NCBI RefSeq assembly: GCF_963676685.1
Contig: NC_092350.1
Span: 38,406,873 to 38,470,872 of the forward strand
Origin: Mytilus edulis
Lineage: Eukaryota > Mollusca > Bivalvia > Mytilida > Mytilidae
Length of the DNA stretch: 64,000 bases
Direction: 5' to 3'
Shown: positions 33,223-48,200 of the stretch, one piece after another
How positions within the stretch are numbered: the first letter of the stretch is position 1
How the letters are laid out: every line of letters starts with the position of its first letter
The notes under the pieces: model-generated
The model's database searches: none
Told to the model about the DNA's origin: nothing
What the model saw: only the letters and a program-made list of their open reading frames with translations
Made by a program: the position numbers and the translations under genes

Positions 33223-36200
33223 GTAAATATGAAATATTGTCATTTAAACATAAAAAGCTGACTGTTAGATAAAATATGAAATCAATTAATATATCAATCG
33301 AAAACAAAATGTCCACCTATTTCTTCATTTTGATACTTTCCCTCATTTGTCATGCAATGATTAGAATTTCCATACAGAATAGAGCTTAAATATCGCATAA
33401 CATTTATTTCGTTAAAATTAAAAATAATATTAGAGAATGTTATTTTTTTACGCAGATCATTTGCAGCACAATTCTGCTACAAAAGGGAGAGGTGAGGCAG
33501 AACTTCTTAAAAAACTTGATAATCATTTCAAAGATCCATACACACGGATATGTAGAGATCGTGGTATTGGTAGGATACCAGAAAAACTCATTCTTCTGCC
33601 TTTAGTATGGTTTTTCTGCACATATCAGGTAGCTTAATTTTTATTTCACATTTCAATTATTCATTTTTTTTTATAGATTCTTTGCATATGTGCGGATTCC
33701 TGAATTTCATATCATATTTTGTACTGTCATATTCTGTTCAGAAACATAATCAAAAGCTTCGCTTATTATGTGAACTATATGTTTTTTACAATTTGTACAT
33801 TTTTTGTATCAATGCATAACTCGGATCAAAATTGTACTGTGATATGAGTGTTTGAGACCGAATCGTGACACCCACATCTTACCTAATTCATTATCTTAGG
33901 TAAATATCGTTGAATGACAAAATCAATACAAAAATAATATATATAAATATTTATTTAAATGTTTGAAATAACTATCTCTGTGATCACATGATCATTTGAT
34001 CTTAGTGATTTTTTTTATATTGCAAATTAAGCACTTCCTGATGTCTTTTATTGCTATATAAAGTCATAATTAATAACAACGTCAATCACTTTCCGGAACA
34101 TTATAAGGCAGGAAAATAATTTTATTCTTAAATATTTTGATGGCTATTGAAAAAATATATTTTTTTTAGTATGTTTGCCAATGAGACAACTCTCCACAAG
34201 AGATTAAATGACACAGAAATTAACAACTATATAGGTCATCGTACGACCTTCAACAATGAGCTAAGTCAGCAATAAAAGGCCCCGAAATGACAATGTAAAA
34301 CAATCCAAACAGAAAAAAACCCGGCCTAATTTATATACAAAAAAGGCTACACAATATATAGAATGTGGTGGAGAAAAATATAAAAGCGGACTCCAAACCC
34401 TCCCCCTAACCTGGGACAGTGAAAATTTAATCATATTAAATTAATGTCCTTTCATGTAATTTTTCATATTTGGCATAAAACTTTTGAGGGACCCAGTAAA
34501 CCAGTTCCTGAAAAAGTTGTTATGACAAAATATTATATATAAGTGTATTTGACGATAAAAGATAATTTCGCATTTTGAATAACGCAATAATTTGGGTAAT
34601 AAGTAAATATCATTTGCCTCATGTGTTAAATGATATTATATATATATTTGTTTTGTAATACTCTATTTCTTTAGTAAAATTGATAACATATCTTATACAT
34701 GGAATTTCCTTTTTAATACTAGTAACTTCCCTTACAAAAAGGTTAACCAGTTAGTTTGAATGGGTAGAACATTATCGAGTGAATAATTGTGAGATTTATT
34801 GTAGTTTCCGGAGATCATAGGAATTGGCGGTTTTTGAGAAATACATTCATCAAGAATATTTAACAACACGAGAGTTAGTCGAATTTATTTTGTCATTATA
34901 GTTAGTACTTTTTGGAACTGATCGGGCACAGTTTGCTGACTTTTTGGAGCGAAATAATGTAGCAATGAAACATTTGTTGTTGAAAGACTGGTCACCAGAT
35001 TATGAAACTATGCCCTATCCTCCATCGACTGGTATCTATGCAATTTACACAATAGATAATCTGCTAGAGCATATCAACTATACTGTTACAAACGTAAGTA
35101 TTGTACATAACCTGGATGCATCTTAGGTCTAAATGAGTGCCGTTGGACCAAACAAAACTCATACAACATTTTGAAAATATGTGTTATTGTTTATTGGTCT
35201 AAAACCTGCTCAATTTGTATTGGACGAGTTTAAAGTAAAGTGGCTTAATAAAAAATCAAGTTCCGTCCGTTTGTCCGATCGAATGTAGGCGTTTGAGTAC
35301 AATTGACTTGAGAAGTGAAACCCTGCATGTTATGTGTATGTTTCAATCCTCTCAACAAATACGAAAACTAATTATATCAATTATATATCTATATATAGTG
35401 AATGAACAACAAATAAAAATATGTTGATTGAAGAAATAATTCACGGCAGCCGTAGATTTGTTTTCATTTAACCATGGCTTTGGCATTTATATTCGATTAT
35501 TTTACGGCTGCCATGAAGTATTTCGATTCTTATAGGACAACTTCGCTAATTTTGTTAATTGTAAAAGCCCTATACACACGATACTGCTTTGGCTGTTCCG
35601 TTTAACTCTATTTTGATAATATAAGTAAAATTAATATATAATTCAAAGATTTTTTTTGAATCGCATTTTTCACTTATATATTTTCTTCCAATGTAATTTT
35701 ATTCGCTCTGAGGCGTACATGAAGATTTAAAAAATAACATCATTTCGAGGAATTTTCCCATGAAAAATGAATTGAAATGGACTGATTTGCTCATTTTGCT
35801 GTAGAATAGAGACCAACATATTGTATCAGAATCTTGACCTTCGTAAACTGGGGATTTTGATGACGAAAATTGAGAATATATGGCAGTATAAATAAATTGG
35901 TCTTAACTCGAAACAGCCGTTTTTGTTTATTACTTCGTTTGCGCTAAACGTAGATATATTGTAAGTATACTGGTTGACGATAATAGGTCGTTATAATAGA
36001 ATTGTCGATAATCCTCTAGTAATAGTTGTTTATGTTTGACTAAGTCTTGGTTACTGGGTTTTAAAATGTCAGAAATCAGTCTAAGTTCGAAATATCGGCT
36101 CTAGTATATATTTACAACTTACCTCTCCTCTAGAATCATTTGTTATGAATCTCTGTTTGTGCGAAGCTACAAAATAATTAAAATAATTAGATGAAGTGGG

Positions 36201-39200
36201 TTATTGATGCTGAATAAATGACTCGTGTGTCAAAAAGTAAATTAATACAAAACCAAACCTCGAGGAAAATTTTAAACGAAAAGTCCCTAATTAAATGGCA
36301 AAATCAAAAGCTCTAACACATCAAACAAATTATGTTATCAACTGTCACATTCCTGATTTTGTACAGACATTATCTTATGTAGAAAATGGTGGATTGCACA
36401 TGGAGTTATAGCTGGATAAACCTATCAATTTTATGAAACCTGCATCTGTAGATTTAACTTTAACCTTAACATGAATGCTCAAATAAAAAAAAAAGTCAGG
36501 AAAGTATAAAGACTGAAATACTGGAGAACTTATATGACGAAAAAAAGGCACAAAAAGAACCCACATATCACATAAGGCAAACATACCTATAGGAGTAGTA
36601 ACCTTTGAGTCTTATTAATTTCAAAGTGTATATCAATAAAGAAATAAGTTAAAGCATTCGATTGGTTAATGATTTGCCTTTTTAAGTTCTACATCATTAT
36701 GACCTGATATTATTGCTACTCAAAATTCCATTTTGTTTTCTAGAAACTTCCAAACATTCATCACATGCCCCCTCCCCAATCCACAAAAAACTTCGTTTCT
36801 TTTCTTACACGTTTCCATAATTTTATAAATAACTAAATTCCATAGTAAAGTTACAAACAATCCGATTAACTAGTATTTATGAAGTTTCATAACAATGGAT
36901 ATTTCATAATATTATGCAATTTCTTACTGGCCTCGACTGTATATGATCTTTTTATCCGTAGGTTTACAACATACCCACAACATCAGTCGGGTCTTTCTTT
37001 ATACGACGGACAAACGGAACAGGTGGGAAGGAAAAACCAGTAACAGTGTGTCTCAATTACTTCAAAACAGGAATATATAATGAAGCCGAAGAAAAAATAG
37101 CGACAATTGATACAACTCGTAAAACAGGTAATGAGCCGTTTAATAGACAGCTTGATATCATAAACTATAAACAACATGCAAAGACTTAACTGTAATCGAT
37201 AGCTTATAAATAAATTGACAAAATCTTCTTCCTAGTGTCATTTTAACGAAAATAAAATTTTTATGAACATTTAGATTTGTTGGTCGAATAGAGTATCATA
37301 TTGAAACACAATACATTTATTCAAGTACTTTGCACTCTTTTTATGTGGTAATTGTTTAGCTGTTTTAAGACGGACGTCTAAAGCACTAAACATATTTGCT
37401 AAACTTAAATTTCATTTTTTGTTGTTGAACAAAAAGAAACAGCTTACCTCTTATCTTGCTTATGGCTTATACTAGTCTATGATACCCAAATATGTATCAA
37501 CTAGTACACAATTTTATTTAGGGGCCAGCTGAGGATCACTTCCGATCGCGAGTGCGGGATTTTCTCGCTGCGTTGAAGACCCATTGGTGGCCTTCGGCTG
37601 TTGTCTGCTATTTGGTCGGGTTGTTGTCTTTTTGACATATTCCCCATTTCCATTCTCAATTATATGATTTTTACTATTAATATATGGAGAGAACTACACA
37701 AAGACAAACAATAGTCCTCAAAGCATAACGAAATAACCTTTACACTAAATGTCAGGTACTTTGGGAAGGGCGCCAGTACTCAGCTCTGCCATTGTTTATC
37801 TGATTTTATTTCTTTTACGTATAAAAATCAGATAAAACACATACAAATAAAATCACAATAGATACCAGACTTAACATTTTGTACGTCAAACTACAAAATA
37901 CAACTAGTTTATCATTGAAAAGTAAGCAGTGTCGAGACTCTGCTTGCGATAAATAAATTCAAAGATACTTTGTACCGGTGTACCAAGTAATGTCCATTGA
38001 AGTAAGATAATTGTTAAATTCTACAATCGGCAGTTAATTTTCTTGACAAACTTTTACTTCATCACAGGCAATATCTGTTTATTTTGTAGATGAATGTCAA
38101 AGTAAGAAACAAACTTCTACACTATAACTCGTGTATTACGATATTTCTCCACTCTCGACAGTTAAATGTTAGTTATTCAAAGAGCTCGGCAAGCCTCGCG
38201 CTTTAAATAATAAAATTTAACTGTCTCGAGTGGAGAAATATCGTAATACACTTGTTGCAGTGTAGGAATCTATATATATCATTTCTCGTGTATCTGTTAT
38301 TTCAACTAGATGGAATAGATGAGTTAAAAATGCGTATAAAACATTAATTAAACAATAAAGGGAAGGTATTGTCATAACGGATTGAGTTGTTTAATGATTA
38401 ATATATTTGTTTTTCATGAGAAATCATAAAAAAGAAATTTGCTTCCTACAATTTAAAAGAAAAAAATATTTCAACTTCCTGTGCATACTTCCTGATATAA
38501 AAACCCGTTGTCAACATAGAAAATATCCTTTCAAAAATACTTCCAGCACGTTGATGATGTAAAGTTTTCTATTTACTACCAGACTGTAGAGACATTGATA
38601 AACAAAGTCCACCAGGGTATGGATTTCAACCAAGCATAGCAGACCTGATGCGAAGCACTGATGGAAAACTAGTGAGGTAATATAATCTGGTGTAGATTTA
38701 CCAACTGCGCAAACAAATATGTACCTTTCTTTTATTTTTTATATTATGTTGTAATGCTAGTACGTTAATATTGATTATATTTCCTCCCATTTCCTATAAT
38801 CGGAATCACGCTTGTATAGAATATTCGTTGACAATATTGTAATTTCTGTTTATTTTTAAATGCAGAAAAAAGTAAAACGCTATCAATGAACAGAAAAGGG
38901 AAAACATAGGCCACATTCCGAAAATGGTGAATGAAACCTGCATGTTTAGCAAGCTAAACCTCCTACCTGTATGATTGAAAAGTCTCCTTGTTACTTCAGA
39001 CAACTAACTATTTCACAATCAAACACAGAAGATGGAGCTTCTGTTCAAAGTATTAATGTTTATATATTGTGGCCAACACAAGGTTTTCCCAATATATCAT
39101 ACATGACAAAGGATTCGCCTGACTTACTAAAGATTTGTATGTCCATTAAGATTCACTGGTACAAGCTGTACCTTTTCATGAATGTGACCTACCGAATTAG

Positions 39201-42200
39201 ACTATTTACCGGAATAAGCAACACGACGGGTGTCACATGTAGAGCAGGATCTGCTTACCCTTCTTGAGCACCTGAGATCACTCCAAGTTTTTGGGTGGAG
39301 TTTGTGTTGCTTAGTGTTTAGTTTTCTATGTTGTGTCTTTTGTGCTATTGTTTGTCTGTTTGTCTTTTTTGTATGTAGCCATGGTGTTATTTATTTTCGA
39401 TCTGAGAGTTTGACTGTCCCTCTTGTGTCTGTCGTCCCTCTTTTTCTGTACCCCTCCCCCAAAAACAAAACAAAAGAAAGCACAATTTCAAATCAAACAA
39501 AAACAAAAAGAGATAACAGAAGCCAATGCATAGTTCTAGTTGTTTAAGACAACTGTAGATACTTTTAAAACCATTTTCATAGTTTTGACACTATTCGGAC
39601 TTATAGTAAATTGGATAAAAACAATTTTGTTTATTATGAGAACAAAAATTTGAAAATGTTAATGATCATTTATTTCTCATGTGTGAACGAATTATTTCTC
39701 TACTTATTTATATTTGTTTTAGATTGTTGTCGGTTAACATTGAGTTCAAACTAAGTTCAATCCATTTGAATGCTGAAACTGGGAAAGCTGTACAGTGTTT
39801 TGGTATTCACGGAACTGTAAGTAGTTCTTCGTAAGATTTCTACTAGTGTTTATGTTGAATAATAAGAAAAATAAGTCAGCTTCACTGATATATAATTCTA
39901 TGTTGCTGTTTCATCTGTTTAAAAACTACTTGTTTGCAACAAAACATGTATGTGTATTCGTAAATGATCTCTTCAGCTTGTTATCTTTATGTATATGTAC
40001 ATTACAGTTATTTTTCGGCTTTGGTTTAATACGAGTATCGTGACAAAGGATGACTTTTTATTTTAATGTGTCTCGTTGACATCACTGAATGCGACTTATT
40101 GTTATATTTGATATGAATGAGCATCCAGACGAGTGAAAATACTTTTTTTCATTCGACAACAACAAGCAGAAATTAGTTTTCAAGAAAAATAATAATCATA
40201 TAAATACCTCAACCTCATGTGCTGTATATAGTTTTAAAATAGCAATGTTTGTTCTTTTCTAATTGTTAACTGGTGCAGGTTTTCTTTGACAATCGAAAAA
40301 TAGATGGACAAATAACAGTTAAGCTCAAAACAAATGTTGAAGAAGTGAAATGCAATTCAGACAGTGCGAGAAACGGTAGGTTACATATGGTTAAATAATG
40401 TTGTTCTATTGTTACTGTTCAACGTACGGTAGGGAAACTAGTAAATTTAACATACTTTAATTAGATAGGGTATAATGATTCGGTATACCAATTAAACTAA
40501 TGATATAAATCTTTTTTAATGTAAACATAATATTTGAAAACATAATTTTAAGACGAATGTTTGTTTAAAACACCAAGCACACGCTTGAATTATTTATCAA
40601 TTTACAATATCACCAATAAAGTCTTGACATCACCAATTTCTGTTCCTTTGACTAAAATATTTGAGATATTTATATTAAGGCTTTTCCACTTTCTGGAAAG
40701 ACTCTTTGCTTTTGATCGAATTTTATTTCTCTTCTGCTTAATTTTTCTTCCAACTAATCTTTAATTCCACATGTATTGATGTTTCAAACTTATCAGTTGC
40801 AACCGAAAAAGAGAGCGACATATTTATTTTTCCAAATTGCTCGTTTTATCCTCACAAATATTACATTTAATTTTCATCGAAGCGTTCGGACAGTTAGTTC
40901 CCCTTCTTTACCTAACATAAGTGCATTTTCATAGTCACACATAAACCAAAACTCAAAGATACGTAGGGTCTCTTAATTTTAGGTCCTTGGTCAACAAAAT
41001 TGAAAAACAGGTTAAGGTCACATACTAAATTATATTTGTGGTTCATTTTTATAGAAAAGGGCTATGCTCTTTTTATTTGTGGCCTTTACTGTATGACCTT
41101 TAAGTTGATGTCAAGATCAAATACAAATTTGATGATCTAGATTTTGACCTTTTGTGTAACTTCTCAGTACGTAATACACGAGAAAGTGATTAGTTCATTT
41201 ACATTCATTTTCAAACATATTACCTTGAATTAGACTTATCACCGCGTTTCACTTACACGAGCAACAGGGCGGATGAAATACGTAAAGCAGGATCTGCTTA
41301 CCCTTCCGGAGCACATACTAACACCTAAAGTGTTTGATGATGTTCATGTTGATTAAGTTTTCTTTGTTGCGTGTAACGACTATTGTTAGCGTTGTAGTTT
41401 TATCGAATTTTGCGGTGTTGTAAGTTTATTTTCGATGTACATGTATGACTTGTAATGTCCTTTGGTATCTTTTGCCTCGCTTCTACATTATACCTATCAA
41501 AGCCTTTTTTGAAAAAAATCATTAAAAACTATTTCCTCAATGATTTCAGCAAAAACACAAGACATTGTGATTTCTGCACTTGCATTGTTGTTCTGTTTAC
41601 TGCACGGGCTGTTTTGTTTGCAAGGTTGGATTACTTCTGCCATACTGTTCAAGGTAATGCAATAGATTTTATTACATTATTCGTTGAAATTGACAATTCA
41701 ATGTAATATTCAAAAGAAATATACTCTATATTTTATATACTAGTAAATAAAATTCTTTTAGACAATATTTTATCTAGTTAAGCATCAATATTGAAGAAGT
41801 GTCAAACGTTACTTTTGATAAGCTATAATATGAAAACATATTTCATTGAAATAAATGTAATTGAATGTAAATGCATTGAAGTAACATATTTTCCATTGAA
41901 TGTGTATACTCGATAGGAAATTTTAGTTCTCATATAGCCATATGACTTACAATATGTCTTATGATAAAAAAACATATTTTAAAAGCTTAATATGTAATCC
42001 GTACAAAAAACCCTGATATTTGTCGAAATTGATTTTTAATGTTTGTTTCAGAAAACAAGAGACTACTATAACGATTTGACAGGAAAGAGATTATCAACAA
42101 GGGCATGTTGGGAAATATTTAAACTAAACGATTTAATTCTGTTCTTTTCGCATTGTGTTACAATAGTTGGATCGGTGATAAAAATAAGCATTGATCATGG

Positions 42201-45200
42201 GGTAAGTTTTTTTCATTTCGTTTATAGAAACTTATTAATAACACGAGTAACACGACGGGTGCAACATATGGAGAAGGTTCTGCTTACCCTTCCGGAGCAT
42301 ATGAGATCACCCCAAGTTTCTGATTGGGTTCGTGTTGTTATGGCTTCAGTGTTCTATGTTGTGTCTTTTGTACTGTATTACTTGTCTGTTTGTCTTTTTC
42401 GTTTTTTAGCCATAGCATTGTCAGTTTATTTTCGATCTATGAATTTGAATGTCCCACTGGTATCTATCGCCCTTCTTTTCTTCTGTTTTATAGTTTTTAG
42501 TTTAAGATAAATAAAGAAAGGCTATGATCCCATCGATCATTCGGTCACGGAAATTGCACAAATATAAAAAAATCCTCAAGTCTATAATTTGTATATATTA
42601 TGTACGGATGAATATACGGAAAATGATATGGAAACTTTAGTTATAAGATTTGATGTTACAATTATGTCATAAACAGGTCGACATTTACGTTTCGGCACTA
42701 AAAGACAATCTTACGTATGGGTTTAATTAACATTATCTACGAACAAAAGCCCTACAAAAAATGTTAAAGTTCCTAAATAAAGAACCTTGCATAAGACATC
42801 TTGTGGTACATACTCTTTTTGCTTCTATCTAAGTATCAAAGGCATGTCTTGTGAAAAATCGAATAGTGTTGTTTATTTAATAGAAAACAGTTGGGCGTTT
42901 CGAATGCAAGGGGCTTCATAGTAGCCTTAGTAAATCTACCTTTTTTAATAGAAGATCTTTCCTCGTGAAAAATGATGCTCGATTCGAAGAAGGGGAAATT
43001 TTCAGTTTTATTTTATTCTGTTATATGTTTCAGCTACAGACAAACTATATCATATCAATGTATGACGCAACTGGTATCCTCTTAGGCATTGGCTGTCTGT
43101 TTACTTGGATCAGTGTATTGCATTATTTAGCGTATGATCATGTATTCGGCGTAAGTACGAGTAAACAATTCAAATATTTCTTCCAAACATTTCCGTGTCT
43201 TCAATTGCGTTCAGCCGTTTTGTTTTTAATTTATATACAAAATCTTTTATTTTTAACAGAATTTGAAAATAGATACTCGGAAATTTCTTTTTCACCAATG
43301 AGTTATCGAAATATTTAAGCTATTAAAATAATTCACATACATAATTTAGTGAACATTCTTCGTTCTCATATGAGAACGAACACAAAAGATTTGAAATATA
43401 TGAAATATTAGAAAGAATTTTTTTTCCCCAGTTCATTGGACCTCCACCGTGTTACTGATTTTGATCTTTAAAATCGTTTGATTCAATTAAATCAGTCATG
43501 TAGTATAAAACTATACGCCTGATTTTCTACCCAAGTTCTGTGTCTAGATGAGTCTTATGTGGACAAAACATGCGTTCAGTGTATTAAATAATGAGCAAAG
43601 TGTCTTAATTGAAGTTTTACAACCCTACATCGATACCAATGCAGTATGAAGTTAAGTTTCTCAGGGTATCAACAGTTGAGTATACAGCGTTGCTGAGCCG
43701 ACAAAACATTGTTGATAAGGTCATTTCCAATTCCAATTACTGGAAAGAAAAACGTTAAAGTTACTCCAGTCATAAGCACCGTTCAAATATTTCTAATAGA
43801 GTCTGTCTACAACGCCCTGTTACATTGTCAGTATCTTTTGAGCTTCGAGCACTTGTGCTTTTGTGCAACTGATGAGTTTTATATGGCCACAACGTACGTA
43901 AAGCGTATTAAGCTTTACAAACACTAGGTCGATGTAACGGCTGGTCAACGTCAACTGTATTACCAACTCATGATAACACAGCTGTCAGTATCCATCTGCT
44001 TACATGAAATAGTATTGGTACAGTATCTTTTCTCAACATGCTTAAAAAAAAACAAGTTCAAAATCTTTTCTTACAACAACGTTTTGCTTTCCAATTGAGC
44101 TGGTTTAAGTTCATTATGGAAACACTTGATGATTTTGGGGTTTTCATTACTCTTCAAATAGTTTATTGGTTATTGACTACTTAGTGACCTAACTCGAACA
44201 CCACTGATGGTTTGGGTGTATTATATTATTAATCTGATATCTTTGTTGATTTTTGGCAATTACTGAGCCTGTGCAACTATATATGTGGATGTATCGTCCT
44301 CGAGGGAATCATCAGCTTCGTAGTCAGTATACATGTACCTGTGCTGACATTATATCATTGATATGGTTTATGATTAATAAACATTATACTAATTCGTGTT
44401 ACATATTCATATTGTATAGTATCAATTATATTTCAGCTTTTATTTTCTGTGATGGAGAGATCCGCTTTTGTTGTTATCAAGTATCTGACTTGTGTTTCCA
44501 TATTATTTGGTGGGTTTGTATTATGTGCATGGGCTGTACTTGGACCATATCATATAAAGGTACACATTATTGTAATTATCCTGTATATATAATTTTTTTA
44601 TTGAGTCAACAGATAATTCCACCGATGATGAATGGTTCAAAGGCATTTTACAGAAAGCACGTATCTTTGAATAAGATAATAGATTAAAACTGAAATCGCA
44701 AAAATACCACAGTACAACAGACTAATCCGACTACTAACACGTGTCTTCGAAGGAAAAAAGAAATCATACAATTCAACGTAGACAAATTACAAACACATGG
44801 TCAGGATAACCTGAATAACAATACATGCTAACACGATGATGACTCTGATGTGCGAACGGTATTGCAAATACTCTTTGTAGTCTCGTTTTAATTGATAAAA
44901 CACGACTCAGACTAAACAAAAGAATGAGTTATCATCAATCTTATGGTATTGATCCTGGGAAAAATACCAAGTTCTCTCTATACAATTAAAATAATCTGCT
45001 TATGAACATGTATCAATGACCCCGATTTAAAAACAACGTGTCTCTTACAAAGAAAAAGTTTTAGGGTTAAAAATTATGAAAAGATTTCTTTACCGATTCA
45101 ACGACAAAACTAGTTTGTTGAGACCTGGATGTAATTCTATCAATTTTGAATATATTGAATAAAATATAGATCACAAGGAACAAAACAAATAACAACATTC

Positions 45201-48200
45201 ATTGTATAGTTGAACAATGTTCTTCTTTATTATATCATACATACCATTTCGATTGGTTGAGAAATATCTTTTTTATTTACAGTTTGCCTCTTTCACATCA
45301 ACCTTCCAGTCTTTGCTTGCTCTAGTAAACGGGGATGAAGTTTATGTCACATTCACTGCTGTTGACTCAGACAAAGAAATTATTCGTTTTTTCAATGGAT
45401 TCTTTCTTGTTGCCTTTTTGGCTTTATTCACTCTGATCACTCTAAACATATTTATAGCAATATTCAACACAGCATATGAACATCAACATGACAATGTAAG
45501 TATACAAAAACTTAATTCATTCATAAATTTGGATCTTTAGTCTGTCTTTAACAATGGAAGAAACCCTTTCGTAATCTCTTTTAAGCACTTTTCTGGATCC
45601 ACCGTCATCGAAGACACTTAAAAAACCGAATACTTGAAAGCTGAATATGTGTAAGAACTTAAACAGTTAAAGATGAATTTTACATAAAAGAAAGAACCTT
45701 AATACAAGCAAAATCATTTTAAGTTCATTTTGCCTGAGTGAAATGAAAATTTTATTGTTTTATCTGAATCAAAAGAGGTGTTGAAGAGTTATATTTATAC
45801 GTTTAGCTACTGTTACATGTGTTAGATTCCGTTAAAAAAAAGTAATATTCATTTGTCTTAATATTTTGTGGAAACATAATTGTTAACTCTTTATGTATAT
45901 AAACTAATTATGTTTTGTTCTACATTCTTCTTGTTATATTTTTTTTAGTTTTTATGTTGTTGTTGGTTTTTTTTATCAGGAATATAAAAAAGAACATAGA
46001 AGTGACCTTCTGAAATTTTTAGGAAGAATGGAATCGAAAACTTTTGATACTCCAACATGCGCGTCATGTGTAAGGAGTTCTTGTCCATCATTGTTGGGGT
46101 GTACCTCGTAAGTATCAATCGACGCACAAGATATATAGCAGATTACCTGATCAGGTCCAATGGACAAATTTATCTAGTGTTTTGAAAAAAGCGGCACTGA
46201 TGTTTGTATGCACATAAAAAGCTTGAAATGGTGGATTACAATGTATCCATTTAGGGTGTATATGTCATATAATATCTTATCCATTTACATTTTTGAAATT
46301 TTCAAAATAACGTTATATATTCAAGGTAATTCTTGACGTAAAACACAACAAGGGAGTTAAAATATATATATTAAAAAACATGTACGGGCTTTTTTGACAC
46401 TCCATGTTATACGACAAGAAAAAATTAAAGTATGCATTAATTGCAATACTCATAGAAGAAGACCCTATATCAATACTGAACGAATAACAATGAGATGAAG
46501 AACAACGATCAAGAGTTGTTGACGTATTTCTAAACTATGTTGAAGTCCTTCCTTTAATCACAAAGTGATTAAAAATTCATCTAGAGTTGTCTCTCTTTAT
46601 CTGTTGTTTTACAGTAATTCACAAATACCAAAATAAACATTATACAGACTTTCTGTATATTATACTCATTTGTGTAGAGGTTCCATCCTCTGTTTTTCAT
46701 TTATAACTTTTACAACTAATACAAAAACAATCCTTTGAATTAAATATACATTTTATTACACCAACTTGTATTTACATTTTCATGACTAGAATATACATTT
46801 TTACTTTGTGGCATTACTTTGGCTACAGAGTATTTTTTAATATTTTGTTGAGGCGCCAGGGTGACTACCGATTACCTTTACACAATGGCTATCAGCTGAC
46901 CAATGTTGACATAGTGTCATAAAACCCCTGGTAGTTAAACACGGTTACACCACCACCTACCATGGGGAGTGACCGGGGAAAACACTCGTATTACCAATGC
47001 TCCAGTTATAAGTGCCCCACCTCTTATCAGGTGTGGGCCTCCCCTCTATAAGATGAGGTGGAGGAGGTCCCAGAGTTACCCGTCTGTAAACCCCACCGTT
47101 ACCACTTAACACATTTTCCAAACCTGCAAATTGTAGAACTTGTCAGGCCCAGAGCAAGGGCCGCGTGAAATACTTCCCCAATCACTACCAGTCTCCCTGG
47201 ACCTCCCCCTATTCAAATTTGACTCTGCGCCTAAGGATAGTAGAAGATAATTAATTTTCTTTAAAATGTCTTGTTTTCTTTCCAATTGTTAAAATTGTTA
47301 ACTGCTTAAAACTAGAATTAATTCTGGATGCTTAAATCACAATAGTCCATATGTTAATAACGTGCTTAATGACGGAAATGTCCAAATCATAGAAACGCAA
47401 GTTTGTTCTAAATAGTCCTGTATAGGGCCAATACTATGAAGGTCCGGCTTGTATACTGGTAACCATAATATTGTAATCAAATACAGCAAACCAGTGCCTG
47501 AAAATATAAAACAAAAACAGCAGCAACTATTCTCATAGGGAGGGTAGGCGGGTTTTGATATTTTAACTTATTTGCGTAACACTTGCTTTCTTGTCGACAG
47601 CAAATTAACAAGTGCCCGATACGGGAATTCAAAAATTCTATTCTAGTTGATACGAGAATTCCAAAGGGGAGTGACCTTTTAAAATGTGACACACACAGAA
47701 ACGAACTCTAATATAACAATGGCCAGATTACCAGAATACTCTAGATTACCACCTTACATGATTACAATCTGTTGTATCATGTGTTAACAAATTGAATGTT
47801 GCACCATAATCATGGTAATTACCTTTAGCAGGTCATTTATTTGTGCTTCAAACCCATTTTTATTAAACTGGTAGCTTTTTTGGCTATCTTGACACTCCAA
47901 GATTTGTTATACGAAAGGAAAAACGTTAAGATATGCACTTATATACCGTCCGGTAATATGATATTCTGCCAAGGTTCGCTGGGAAATTCGAGCAATTTTA
48001 TAGATAACAAAAGAGGGGAATTCTGTTCTTATGGTTTATGGCCATCAAAAGGCTCAATTGTGACGTGAAAGAAAACTCGAAAAAATAATAATAAACGTTA
48101 GTAATCACTGATATAGATATGAGCTGAATTTTACCCTGTTTTTTTTAAAACATAATCTAATTTGAACTTTGATGGGTGTCATATGTAAAGCAGGAACTTC

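Noticed and set aside
44253..44687. 144-codon ORF over TRPML-B exon 11
   Set aside because: Its frame differs from the channel frame; the exon is explained better by the splice sites and paralogue match.
47564..47590. TTATTTGCGTAACACTTGCT resembles TAATTTGCGTAACACCTACT at 31847
   Set aside because: Only ~25 bp match and flanks do not, so I could not support it as the other end of the retroelement.
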